Shown here in pieces: positions 56,145-64,000 of a DNA stretch of 64,000 nt (positions within the stretch are counted from its first letter, which is position 1; each line of letters opens with the position of its first letter). The DNA is from CAVZVZ01 sp963778895 (GTDB lineage: Bacteria; Actinomycetota; Acidimicrobiia; Acidimicrobiales; Acidimicrobilacustridaceae). The notes below the pieces were generated by a model, which ran no database searches, was not told the origin of the DNA, and worked only from the letters and a program-made list of their open reading frames with translations. The stretch spans positions 62,001 to 126,000 of the forward strand of contig CAVZVZ010000007.1 in the NCBI GenBank assembly GCA_963778895.1, given 5' to 3'. A program made the translations under genes and the position numbers.

Positions 56145-56204
56145 CTCCGTCGTTGCCGGCCCGCGGGCCGGGTTGCCGGTCGACGTCGGCTTACGCTGCG
56201 CACG

Positions 56205-56597
56205 ATGCGTCGATCGGTACTGCTCGTTCTCGTGATCGTGGCGTTGGCGTCGGCCTGCGGGGGAACAGACGCGTCGATCGACGCGGGGTGGGGACTCACG
56301 TGTCCGAGCTCGCGTGTCACCGGGACCGACCTGTCGGTGAGCGGGGAGAGCGGCGAGGCCACCCCCGAGGCCGCCATCGCGGTGTTCGTGACCAACCCCG
56401 TCGGCGGACAGTTGCCCGCGTCAGGGTGGGAGCGGGCCGACTTCATCGCCACCGAGTTCGGCACGGTGCCGGTCACGGTTCCGGTGCCGCAGGCGGCGTT
56501 CGTGCGCCGCGACGGTGATCGCATCGATCAGGTGCTCACGCTCGAGCAGTTGCCGTCGGGCTGGGTCGTGACGGGCGTTCACCGCTGCGCGGACTGA
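56205..56597 (+). CDS. Small lipoprotein of unknown function
   Basis: A 130-residue exported protein. The signal peptide LLVLVIVALASAC ends in a lipobox cysteine. The mature part has a cysteine pair (GLTCPSSRV and VHRCAD) that may form a disulfide, and no recognised domain. It is divergent from the P450 gene and convergent with the LLM oxidoreductase gene. Confidence 0.7.
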   Translation: MRRSVLLVLVIVALASACGGTDASIDAGWGLTCPSSRVTGTDLSVSGESGEATPEAAIAVFVTNPVGGQLPASGWERADFIATEFGTVPVTVPVPQAAFVRRDGDRIDQVLTLEQLPSGWVVTGVHRCAD

Positions 56598-56614
56598 CCC
56601 GTTCGAACCGCGGC

Positions 56615-57623
56615 CTAGAGGACGAGCTCGGCGATCGTGCGCAGGCCTTCGACGCCGGGCGAGTAGACGAGCAGCGTCGACACCGGGCTGTCTTCCCAGG
56701 CCTGCAGCCGGTCTCTGATGCGCTCCTTCGGGCCGCACAGCGAGATCGCGTCGGCGAAGTCGTCGGGCACCATGGCGATGGCCTCGTCGCGCCGACCCTC
56801 GAAGAACGCGTCTTGGATCTTCAGGGCCTCTTCCTCGTAGCCGAACCGCCCCATCAACTTGGTGTGGTAGTTCTGCCCCTTGGCGCCCATGCCACCGATG
56901 TAGAAGCCGAGCATCATCTTCACCGGGGCGAGGGCGGCCTCGACGTCGTCGTTGATGTTCACCTGGGCGCCCGGCGACGATGTCGAAGCCGGGCTTGGCG
57001 TCCTTCAGCGGTTCGGCGTACACGTCCTGGTGGAGCGGCGAGTAGTAGAGCGGCAGCCAACCGTCGGCGATCTCGGCGGCCATCGCCACGTTCTTCGGGC
57101 CTTCGGCACCCAAGTAGATGGGCAAGTCCTTGCGCAGGGGATGCGTGATCGCCTTCAGCGGCTTACCGAGGCCGGTGCTGTCGGGGCCGCGGTACGGATG
57201 CTGGAAGAACTCGCCCTGGTAGTCGAGCGGTTCCTCCCGCCGGAGAACCCGGCGGATGATCTCCACGTATTCACGGGTGCGGGCGAGGGGCTTGTTGGCC
57301 GGTCGGCCGTACCAGCCTTCGACGACCTGCGGACCCGAGACGCCCAGCCCGAGCATCATGCGCCCGTTGGAGATGTGATCGAGCGTCAGCGCACCCATCG
57401 CGGTCGCCGTCGGCGTGCGGGCCGCGATCTGCACCACGCTCGTCCCGAGCTTGATCGTGGAGGTGTGGCCGGCGATCCACGCGAGCGGCGTGAACGCGTC
57501 GGACCCCCAGGCTTCGGCGGTCCAAACCGAGTCGAAGCCGAGGCGCTCGGCTTCCTGAGTGGTCGCGATGACATCGGGCGGAGGCAGCTGCCCCCAGTAC
57601 CCCCACATGAGGCCGAGCTTCAT
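56615..57623 (-). CDS. LLM-class F420-dependent oxidoreductase (one frameshift)
   Basis: An approximately 335-residue luciferase-like enzyme of the MSMEG_2906-type branch. It begins MKLGLMWGYWGQLPPPDVIA, with GFDSVWTAEAWGSDAFTPLA, LTLDHISNGRMMLGLGVSGP and GWYGRPANKPLARTREYVEI. After a frame change near 56970 it continues with MLGFYIGGMGAKGQNYHTKL and ISLCGPKERIRDRLQAWEDS. It uses F420 (inferred). The starts of this and the next gene diverge around an operator-like repeat. Confidence 0.87.
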
Positions 57624-57644
57624 GGCCGGTCACGGTAGCGGTTC

Positions 57645-57659
57645 GTGACGCGTCGTCAG
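57645..57659. promoter_or_regulatory. TetR-type inverted repeat (copy 2)
   Basis: GTGACG-CGT-CGTCAG lies between the divergent LLM and deazaflavin-type genes, 22 bases from the LLM start codon. It shares the TGACG-NNN-CGTCAG core with the site at 56130-56144. Confidence 0.55.
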
Positions 57660-57693
57660 GAACTGAGCGTCTCGCGCTGCGCACCGCTAGAAA

Positions 57694-58047
57694 GTGCGGG
57701 TGGCGCCCGACGAGTACTGCTATCTCACGACCACCGGTCGCCGTTCGGGCCAGGAGCACGAGATCGAGATGTGGTTCGCCCGCGACGGCGACACCCTGTA
57801 TCTGCTCGCGGGTGCGGGGCGGTCGTCGGACTGGGTGCGCAACATCGAGTCGGACCACCGCGTCGGTGTGCGGCTGGGTGACGAGCGCCGTGACGCGGTC
57901 GCCCGCGTACTGGATGCCTCGAAGGACGCCGACGAGGCCGAACGAGCGCGGGCCCTGGTGTTCGACAAGTACCAACCGCGGTACGACGGCGACCTCCTCG
58001 AGTGGCGCGAGCGCTCGCTGCCGGTAGCCCTCGAACTGCTGCCCTAG
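57694..58047 (+). CDS. Nitroreductase-family deazaflavin-dependent oxidoreductase
   Basis: A 117-residue Ddn-like split-barrel protein. YLTTTGRRSGQEHEIEMWFA carries the TxGRxSG cofactor motif, and YLLAGAGRSSDWVRNIESDH holds the usual W-x-x-N-I segment. It should bind F420. It starts at GTG (57694 or 57700). It is divergent from the LLM gene and followed by a TetR gene. Confidence 0.85.
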   Translation: MRVAPDEYCYLTTTGRRSGQEHEIEMWFARDGDTLYLLAGAGRSSDWVRNIESDHRVGVRLGDERRDAVARVLDASKDADEAERARALVFDKYQPRYDGDLLEWRERSLPVALELLP

Positions 58048-58084
58048 TCCAAATCAGTGGGGCAAGTGGTTCAAGACGGACGTC

Positions 58085-58735
58085 TTGGTCGTCGATACAC
58101 CGCGGTCTGTGGAGACGATCGAAGAAGTCCGGGCGCCGGGACGGCGCGAGCTCAAACGTTTGGCCACTCACGACGCGTTGGTGACGGCGGCACGCCGATT
58201 GTTCGAGGAGCACGGCTACGACGCCGCGACCACCTGCGCGATCGCCGGCCGCGCGAGGGTGTCCGAGGCCACGTTGTTCCGTTACTTTCCGACGAAGGCC
58301 GACTTGGCGTTGGCAACGATCCGTGAACGGATCGAAGCTCTCGTCGAGGCGCTCACCGATCGTCCGAGATCCGAGTCGCCGTACGAGGCAGTGCTTGCGG
58401 TCGCGAGCGCGCCCGTGGGTACGAGATTCGTCGACGAACTGATGGTCCGTGACGGGCGCCGGGTGGGCGCTCATCCCGAGCTCGCGTCGCGGCTGTATTG
58501 GCTGTTGAACGAGACCAAGTGGCGGCTGGCTGAAGACTTCGGCCCTCGATTGGGGCGAGATCGGGGAGCCGTCGAGACGCGATTGGCCGCCGATGCCATC
58601 GTCAACGCCACCATCCTCGCCGTCGAGCAAGCCAACCGCGATGGTGACCCGGTCAACGCCATGAGCTGGTTCTTCGACGCGCTCGCCGTCGTCCGACCAG
58701 TCCTCGAACCGGCGGGCCTGCCCGCCGCCCGCTGA
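58085..58735 (+). CDS. TetR family transcriptional regulator
   Basis: A 216-residue TetR protein. The DNA-binding domain is HDALVTAARRLFEEHGYDAA, then TTCAIAGRARVSEATLFRYF. The C-terminal domain resembles the MftR/AcrR-like group. The start is ambiguous: TTG at 58085 or GTG at 58109. Its position beside two genes carrying the TGACG-NNN-CGTCAG site makes it the best candidate binder (inference). Confidence 0.85.
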   Translation: MVVDTPRSVETIEEVRAPGRRELKRLATHDALVTAARRLFEEHGYDAATTCAIAGRARVSEATLFRYFPTKADLALATIRERIEALVEALTDRPRSESPYEAVLAVASAPVGTRFVDELMVRDGRRVGAHPELASRLYWLLNETKWRLAEDFGPRLGRDRGAVETRLAADAIVNATILAVEQANRDGDPVNAMSWFFDALAVVRPVLEPAGLPAAR

Positions 58736-58848
58736 GGAAAATCTGAGAGCCGCTCGCAAATAATTCGTAAGACTCATCAGACAGCGTCCGATTCCTCCGA
58801 TAGCTAGATGCGGTTTCTTCGCGTCCGTGCGTATAGGAGGTTCCCTCG

Positions 58849-61800
58849 GTGGTTGTTCGTAGGCGGGTGACGATCGATCCTGGATCGGTCGACGGCAAGA
58901 TTGCGACACGACGTGTTCGGCGCGTCGGCGCGTTCGCCGTCGTGGTTCTCCTCGCCACACTGCTCGTGCAGGGACTCACTTCTTCGCCGGCGTCGGCGGG
59001 TCCGGCTCCCGTCATGGTCGGCTTCATTCCATTGCCGGCTGATCAGTTCCAAGACGTGATGGAGAACGTGAACACCGCCGCGGACTCGACGCTCGACTTC
59101 ACCGTGGGGATCACCAACTCGGGCAACGGCTCGATCATCTACTACGACCACTGGGAAGACGGGTATGAAGCCGACATCGCGAACCCCGTGCAGGCGACGA
59201 CGGAGATCTGGGGCGATGGCAACCCGGCGAACGGTGATGCGGGCGCAGCCAACCGCTGCGGGGCGCGGTGCGCGGGCGACCTGCTGACGCCCGGCGACGT
59301 GTTCGTGCTCCGCAACAACATCACCACGCCGCGCAACCCGGCGACTGTTCTGTTCGACGGCCGCGACAAGGTCGCGTCGACCCGCGGGTTCACGATCACC
59401 GCTGGAGGGTTCTCGACTCCGCTCGGTCCGGTGCTCGCCGGCGCGGTGTCGGCCTACGACACGTCGAAGTACGGCATCGACTACATCGCACCCGTCGGGC
59501 AGAACACCCCGACCCCCGCCAACACCACACCCGCGTTCGAGACGTCGAGTCTCATCGTGATGGCCGCGCAGGACGGCACCAACGTGAAGGTCGACGCCAA
59601 CGCCGACGGCACCTTCGAGACCAACCAGACGATCAACCAGGGTCAGGTGGTCTACATCGACGGCGGCGTGATGCAGGGTGCGCACGTCGTCTCGGACAAA
59701 CCGGTGCAGGTGCACGAAGGCACCGGCGACGTCGGCAGCAACTACGAGTCCCGCTGGTTCACGCTCTTTCCGACACCGCTGCTGTCGAGCGACTACCTGA
59801 GTCCGGTGGGCTCAGGCGCCGACAACCAGCGGACGATCGTCTACCTCTACAACCCGAGCGGCTCCGCCATCACCGTCACCCCGACGTGTACGGGATGTTC
59901 GGGGACCATCTCGGTCGCGTCGCACGCGACCCAGAGCTTCGCCACACCGCTCAACCAGGCAGTGCGGTTCCAGAGTGCGGGCAACGTGCCGTTCATCGCG
60001 GTCGGCGCCATGGGCGCGCAGAGCGGCGCGGCACCGGGCTCCGCCGGTGACAACTCCACGGCCTACGACTGGGGCTACACCCTCGTGCCGACCGGGCTGC
60101 TGACGACGCAGGCGATCCTCGGTTGGGCCCCGGGTAACTCCGGCAACCCCCCGATCAACCCCGCCGGCAACCGCGACGACGACCCCGTGTGGGTGACGTC
60201 GCTGACGGCGACGACGATCCACGTCGACCTCGACGGCGATCCGTCGACGGGGACGATCGGCACGGCCGACTGCAGCGGTGCCCGCCACGATCAGGACATC
60301 CCCGTCGCGGCGCTGGCCTCGACGCGCATCTTCGACTCGACCGACGGGGACATGACCGGAGCCCGCATCTACACCTGCGACGGCACGAAGATCTCCGGGG
60401 CGTGGGGCGAGGATCCGGTCAACGCTCCGACCGGCTCTCCCGGTCTCGACGCCGGCTACGTGCTGATCCCCACGACGACGATGATCGTCAACAAGACGGC
60501 GGCGGTCTTCACCGATGCCAACGGCGACGGCAAGCTGAGCCCGGGTGACGTGATCGAGTACGACATCGCGGTTGCCAACGCAGGCAACTTGGCCTTCACC
60601 TCGGTGAATGCACTCGATGTCCTGCCTCCAGGCGTCACCTATCAGGCCGGTTCGACCGTGCTCGACGTCAACGGCACGATCACGCCGATCGCAGACAGCG
60701 CGGTGCCGCCGGCCTCGACGGTGTTCCCGCTCGACGAGGCGGGTGCGTCGCTGCCTGGCATCCCGGCAGGCGCGACGGTGCACGTGCGATTCAAGACGAC
60801 CGTGGTGACTCCCAGGCTCGCGGCGGGGACGATCGTCCAGAACGTCGGCTGCGTGTCCGCCGTCGAGGACAACGCCAACGCCAATCCCGTCAGTGACTGC
60901 GACACCCTCGAGTCGCCGATGACGGCCGCCGACCTCTCGCTGACCAAGACCCAGACCGCGGCGCCGCAGTTCGTGGGCGACAACGCGGTGTTCCATCTGG
61001 TGCTCAGCAATGCCGGCCCTGACACCGCGACGGGTGTCGCGGTCACGGACCTGCTTCCTGCCGGCACGACGTTCGTCGGTGCAAACCCGAGCCAGGGCAC
61101 CTACAACAGCGGCACCGGGTTGTGGAACATTGGCTCGGTCGCGAACGGCGCGACGGCCACGATCGACATCACCGCGACGATCAACGCGACGTCGGTGACG
61201 AACTTCGCGCAGGTGACGGCCGCGACGGCAGCCGACCCCGATTCGCAGCCGGGCGAGAACGCGCTCGGTCCCGCCAACCCGCCGGATCAGGACGACGAAG
61301 CCAGCGCGACGGTCACGGTCGCCCCGCGTGCCGACCTGGAGCTGCAGAAGTCGCTCACGGCCGGACCGGATCTGAACGGCAACACGACGTTCCTCATCAC
61401 GTTGACCAACAAGGGCCCGTCCACGGCTGCGAACACGGTCGTGCAGGACACGCCGCCCCCCGGGTCGAGCTTCGTGTCGGCCACACCGTCGGTCGGCGGG
61501 TTCGTGAGCGGCACCAACCAGTGGAGTGTGTTGAGCCTTGCGCCCAACACCAGCGCGACGCTGTCGGTCACCTACAAACTCACGACCTTCCCGAGCGCCA
61601 ACTTCGCTCAGGTGATCAGCGCGGGTCAGGCCGACCCGGACTCGCAGCCGGCGGAGAACCCGCTCGGCCCGGCCAACCCACCCGATCAGGACGACGAGGC
61701 CCAAGCGGCGATCCCGGCGTCGGCTGACCTGTCGCTGACCAAGGTCGAGACGTCCCACCCCACCTTCACCGGTGGCACCGCGACGTTCGTCGTCACGGTG

Positions 61801-64000
61801 GCGAACGCGGGGTACGCGGCGGCGACGGGGGTGCAGGTCACGGATGTCGTACCTCCGGGACTGGCGGTCGTGACGACCACACCGTCGGCGGGCACGTACA
61901 ACGCCGGCACCGGCATCTGGAACGTCGGCACCGTCAATGCCGGCGCAAACGCCACGCTGACGATCACCGCGGTGGTCACGCAGCCCGGCACGATCACGAA
62001 CACCGCCGAGATCACCGCGGCGAGCCCGACCGACCCCGACTCCACGCCGAACAACCACAACCCCGCCGAGGACGACCAGGCTTCGGCGTCGGTGACCACC
62101 ACCGGCGGCACCCTGGGCGATCGCGTCTGGTTCGACGTCGACGCCGACGGCGTACAGGACGCCGGCGAGCCCGGCCTGAATGGCGTGACCGTGAACATCG
62201 TGTGGGGTGGACCCGACGGTTCGATCGGGACGGCGGACGACCTCGCCTACGTCGCGACCACCGACGCCAGCGGCCTCTGGTCGAAGACCGACCTTCCCTC
62301 GGGCAACTACCGCGTGTCGGTAGCTCCGGCCACGTTGCCGTTAGGCGTCACCGTGCCGACCTACGACCTCGACGGCGTCGGCACACCGAACACCGCGTCG
62401 CTCGCGTTGGCGGGTGGCGCTACGCGCAGCGACGTCGATTTCGGCTACCGCGGTAGCGGCACGATCGGCGACACCGTTTTCGTCGACGTCAACGCCAACA
62501 ACACGCCCGACCCCGGTGAGGGTGCGGCAGGTGTTGACATGACCGCCACGTGGTTCGGACCGAACGGCGTGCTCGGAGGTGGCGACGATCTCGTCTACAC
62601 GACGACGACGAACGGCGCCGGCGGGTACTCGTTCACCGGCTTGCCGGCCGGCGGCTTCCGCGTATCCGTCGACGCCACGGATCTTCCCGCCGCGGCAGTG
62701 CCGATCGTCGACCCCGATGGTGGCAACGACAACACCAGCACGTTGACGCTGGCAGCGGGCGCCACGAACAACAACCAAGACTTCGGCTACGTCGTGCCGG
62801 CGATCGACCTGTCGGTCACGAAGACCGACGGCGGCGCGACCACCGTTCCGGGCGGAACGGTGGCCTACACGATCAACTACGGCAACAGCGCGACGGCGAC
62901 GACGCCGTCCACCGGTGTGACCCTCACCGAGGCGATCCCCGCCAACTCGAGCTTCAACGCCGGTGCGTCGACCGCCGGATGGGTGTGCGGCGCCAGTACC
63001 TGCACGCTGAACGTCGGCACGCTGGCCCCGGGCGCGAGCGGCAGCGTGACCTTCGCGGTCACGGTTGCGAGCACGATCCCTGCGGGCGTCGGTCAGATCA
63101 ACAACACGGTCACGATCGGCGATGACGGCGCTCATGGCACCGATACGAACCCCGGCAACAACACTGGCACCGACTTCACCCCGGTCACGGCGGCGCCGGA
63201 TCTCACGGTGTCGAAGTCCGATGGTGGCGCGACGACGGTTCCGGGTGGGACGGTGGCGTACACGATCAACTACGGCAACGTCGGGAATCAGGGTGCGACG
63301 GGTGTGGTGTTGACGGAGACGATTCCGGCCAACTCGAGCTTCAACGCCGGCGGCTCGACGGCCGGTTGGTCGTGCGGTCCGAGCACGTGCACGTTCACGG
63401 TCGGCTCGCTGAATGCGGGCGCGTCCGGTTCGGTGACGTTCGCCGTGACAGTTGTGAACCCGGTCGCGGCCGGCGTGAGTCAGATCTCGAACACGGTGAG
63501 CATCGCGGACGACGCGCAGAACGGGCCTGATCCGACGCCGGGCAACAACACGGGCACGGATACGACGCCCGTCCTGGCCGCCCCGGACCTCACGGTCACC
63601 AAGACCGACGGCGGAGTCACCACGACCGCCGGGGGAACGGTGGCGTACACGATCAACTACGCGAACGTCGGGAACCAGGGTGCGACCGGTGTGGTGTTGA
63701 CGGAGACGATTCCGGCCAACTCGACGTTCAATGCCGGGGGCTCGACGGCCGGTTGGTCGTGCGGTGCGAGCACGTGCACGTTCACCGTCGGCTCGCTGAA
63801 CGCCGGTGCGTCGGGCTCGGTGATCTTCGCGGTCACGGTGGCCAATCCCGTTCCCGCGGGCGTCACGCAGATCGCGAACACGGTGACCGTGGGGGACGAT
63901 GGTCAGAACGGTTCGGATCCGACGCCGGCGAACAACACGGGTACGGATACGACGCCGGTCACGGCGGCGCCTGATCTCACGGTGTCGAAGTCCGATGGTG
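58849..64000 (+). CDS. Giant secreted surface protein with DUF11 and SdrD/Cna-B-like domains (runs off window)
   Basis: At least 1,717 residues with no stop before the window end. The GTG at 58849 has a perfect AGGAGG 8 bases upstream, which matters because there is no early ATG. A signal peptide (VGAFAVVVLLATLLVQGLTS) precedes a domain containing IIYYDHWEDGYEADI. DUF11 domains start near 60480, 60925, 61330 and 61720 (e.g. LSLTKTQTAAPQFVGDNAVF). Two SdrD_B-like domains start near 62110 and 62460 (GTLGDRVWFDVDADGVQDAG). Near-identical DUF11 repeats run from 62806 to the end. The frame is clean. It is probably a surface or sheath protein. Confidence 0.85.
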   Translation, partial: MVVRRRVTIDPGSVDGKIATRRVRRVGAFAVVVLLATLLVQGLTSSPASAGPAPVMVGFIPLPADQFQDVMENVNTAADSTLDFTVGITNSGNGSIIYYDHWEDGYEADIANPVQATTEIWGDGNPANGDAGAANRCGARCAGDLLTPGDVFVLRNNITTPRNPATVLFDGRDKVASTRGFTITAGGFSTPLGPVLAGAVSAYDTSKYGIDYIAPVGQNTPTPANTTPAFETSSLIVMAAQDGTNVKVDANADGTFETNQTINQGQVVYIDGGVMQGAHVVSDKPVQVHEGTGDVGSNYESRWFTLFPTPLLSSDYLSPVGSGADNQRTIVYLYNPSGSAITVTPTCTGCSGTISVASHATQSFATPLNQAVRFQSAGNVPFIAVGAMGAQSGAAPGSAGDNSTAYDWGYTLVPTGLLTTQAILGWAPGNSGNPPINPAGNRDDDPVWVTSLTATTIHVDLDGDPSTGTIGTADCSGARHDQDIPVAALASTRIFDSTDGDMTGARIYTCDGTKISGAWGEDPVNAPTGSPGLDAGYVLIPTTTMIVNKTAAVFTDANGDGKLSPGDVIEYDIAVANAGNLAFTSVNALDVLPPGVTYQAGSTVLDVNGTITPIADSAVPPASTVFPLDEAGASLPGIPAGATVHVRFKTTVVTPRLAAGTIVQNVGCVSAVEDNANANPVSDCDTLESPMTAADLSLTKTQTAAPQFVGDNAVFHLVLSNAGPDTATGVAVTDLLPAGTTFVGANPSQGTYNSGTGLWNIGSVANGATATIDITATINATSVTNFAQVTAATAADPDSQPGENALGPANPPDQDDEASATVTVAPRADLELQKSLTAGPDLNGNTTFLITLTNKGPSTAANTVVQDTPPPGSSFVSATPSVGGFVSGTNQWSVLSLAPNTSATLSVTYKLTTFPSANFAQVISAGQADPDSQPAENPLGPANPPDQDDEAQAAIPASADLSLTKVETSHPTFTGGTATFVVTVANAGYAAATGVQVTDVVPPGLAVVTTTPSAGTYNAGTGIWNVGTVNAGANATLTITAVVTQPGTITNTAEITAASPTDPDSTPNNHNPAEDDQASASVTTTGGTLGDRVWFDVDADGVQDAGEPGLNGVTVNIVWGGPDGSIGTADDLAYVATTDASGLWSKTDLPSGNYRVSVAPATLPLGVTVPTYDLDGVGTPNTASLALAGGATRSDVDFGYRGSGTIGDTVFVDVNANNTPDPGEGAAGVDMTATWFGPNGVLGGGDDLVYTTTTNGAGGYSFTGLPAGGFRVSVDATDLPAAAVPIVDPDGGNDNTSTLTLAAGATNNNQDFGYVVPAIDLSVTKTDGGATTVPGGTVAYTINYGNSATATTPSTGVTLTEAIPANSSFNAGASTAGWVCGASTCTLNVGTLAPGASGSVTFAVTVASTIPAGVGQINNTVTIGDDGAHGTDTNPGNNTGTDFTPVTAAPDLTVSKSDGGATTVPGGTVAYTINYGNVGNQGATGVVLTETIPANSSFNAGGSTAGWSCGPSTCTFTVGSLNAGASGSVTFAVTVVNPVAAGVSQISNTVSIADDAQNGPDPTPGNNTGTDTTPVLAAPDLTVTKTDGGVTTTAGGTVAYTINYANVGNQGATGVVLTETIPANSTFNAGGSTAGWSCGASTCTFTVGSLNAGASGSVIFAVTVANPVPAGVTQIANTVTVGDDGQNGSDPTPANNTGTDTTPVTAAPDLTVSKSDG
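62806..64000 (+). repeat. Tandem DUF11 repeats (387-393 bp)
   Basis: The repeat unit begins DLTVSKSDGG/DLSVTKTDGG. Starts at 62806, 63199, 63586 and 63973 give spacings of 393, 387 and 387 bases (131, 129 and 129 residues). Units two and three share long identical DNA blocks such as GGTGTGGTGTTGACGGAGAC, indicating recent duplication. The fourth unit is cut by the window edge. Confidence 0.85.

Noticed and set aside
56156..56171. 16-bp CG-only palindrome as a terminator
   Set aside because: There is no T-run and it lies between divergent promoters; such palindromes arise easily at this GC content.
59812..62058. 748-residue reverse frame under the surface protein
   Set aside because: Arg/Gly/Val-rich mirror of the repeat-rich forward gene; no start signal or motif.

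Overview
This is a high-GC chromosomal window with dense gene packing and ATGA/GTGA start-stop overlaps. It looks actinobacterial, most likely from Acidimicrobiia or a relative (inference). The support is the mix of F420-type flavin enzymes (LLM and split-barrel families), cytochromes P450, several TetR regulators, MurT/GatD peptidoglycan amidation, a complete KdpFABC-DE locus, L,D-transpeptidase and YVTN/NHL lipoproteins. No rRNA, tRNA, CRISPR array or insertion sequence was seen.

Layout. 0-3.6 kb: the 3' end of pyruvate:ferredoxin oxidoreductase in operon with a dihydroorotate-dehydrogenase-like protein, then an NAD-epimerase. 3.6-12.4 kb: small stress or accessory genes, including two decayed fragments (DUF72 and iron-containing redox enzyme), a 24-residue membrane protein, an F420 LLM enzyme, an intact DUF72 gene, DJ-1, cupin, PPOX, a SufR-like regulator, QueA and an SDR. 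12.4-16.9 kb: a candidate small RNA with terminator, a sulfatase-TetR pair behind a palindromic operator, and an amidohydrolase divergent from a lipoprotein. 16.9-27.3 kb: a DHA2 exporter and a complete reverse-strand kdp locus (DUF4118 protein, small membrane protein, kdpF, A, B, C, D, E). 27.4-30.2 kb: P450, amidohydrolase and TetR. 30.2-38.7 kb: SHOCT protein, BrkB-like membrane protein, NHL propeller, GH3 glycosidase with PA14, an unknown membrane protein, enoyl-CoA hydratase and a YVTN lipoprotein. 38.8-40.8 kb: a sigma-factor-like protein fused to a zinc motif, a membrane segment and an extracytoplasmic domain. 41.3-46 kb: a mau-like cluster (MauE, a secreted Cys-rich MauA-like protein with five repeats, a MauD-like thioredoxin protein and an unknown). 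46-51 kb: oxidoreductases and a Fae (formaldehyde-activating enzyme) homologue behind a 50-bp palindrome. 51-58.7 kb: L,D-transpeptidase, gatD-murT, SGNH hydrolase, and a P450/LLM/deazaflavin/TetR regulon sharing an operator motif. 58.8-64 kb: a giant DUF11/SdrD-type surface protein running off the window.

A major caveat concerns reading frames. Between about 20.8 and 57.0 kb many genes change frame although family motifs continue on both sides of each break: kdpD, kdpB, kdpA, P450, BrkB, NHL, GH3, YVTN, the sigma fusion, mauE, the 2OG oxygenase, gatD, murT, the second P450 and the second LLM gene. The first 20 kb and the last 6 kb read cleanly. I interpret this as single-base assembly errors rather than mass pseudogenisation, and I give each gene its full extent with the breaks noted.
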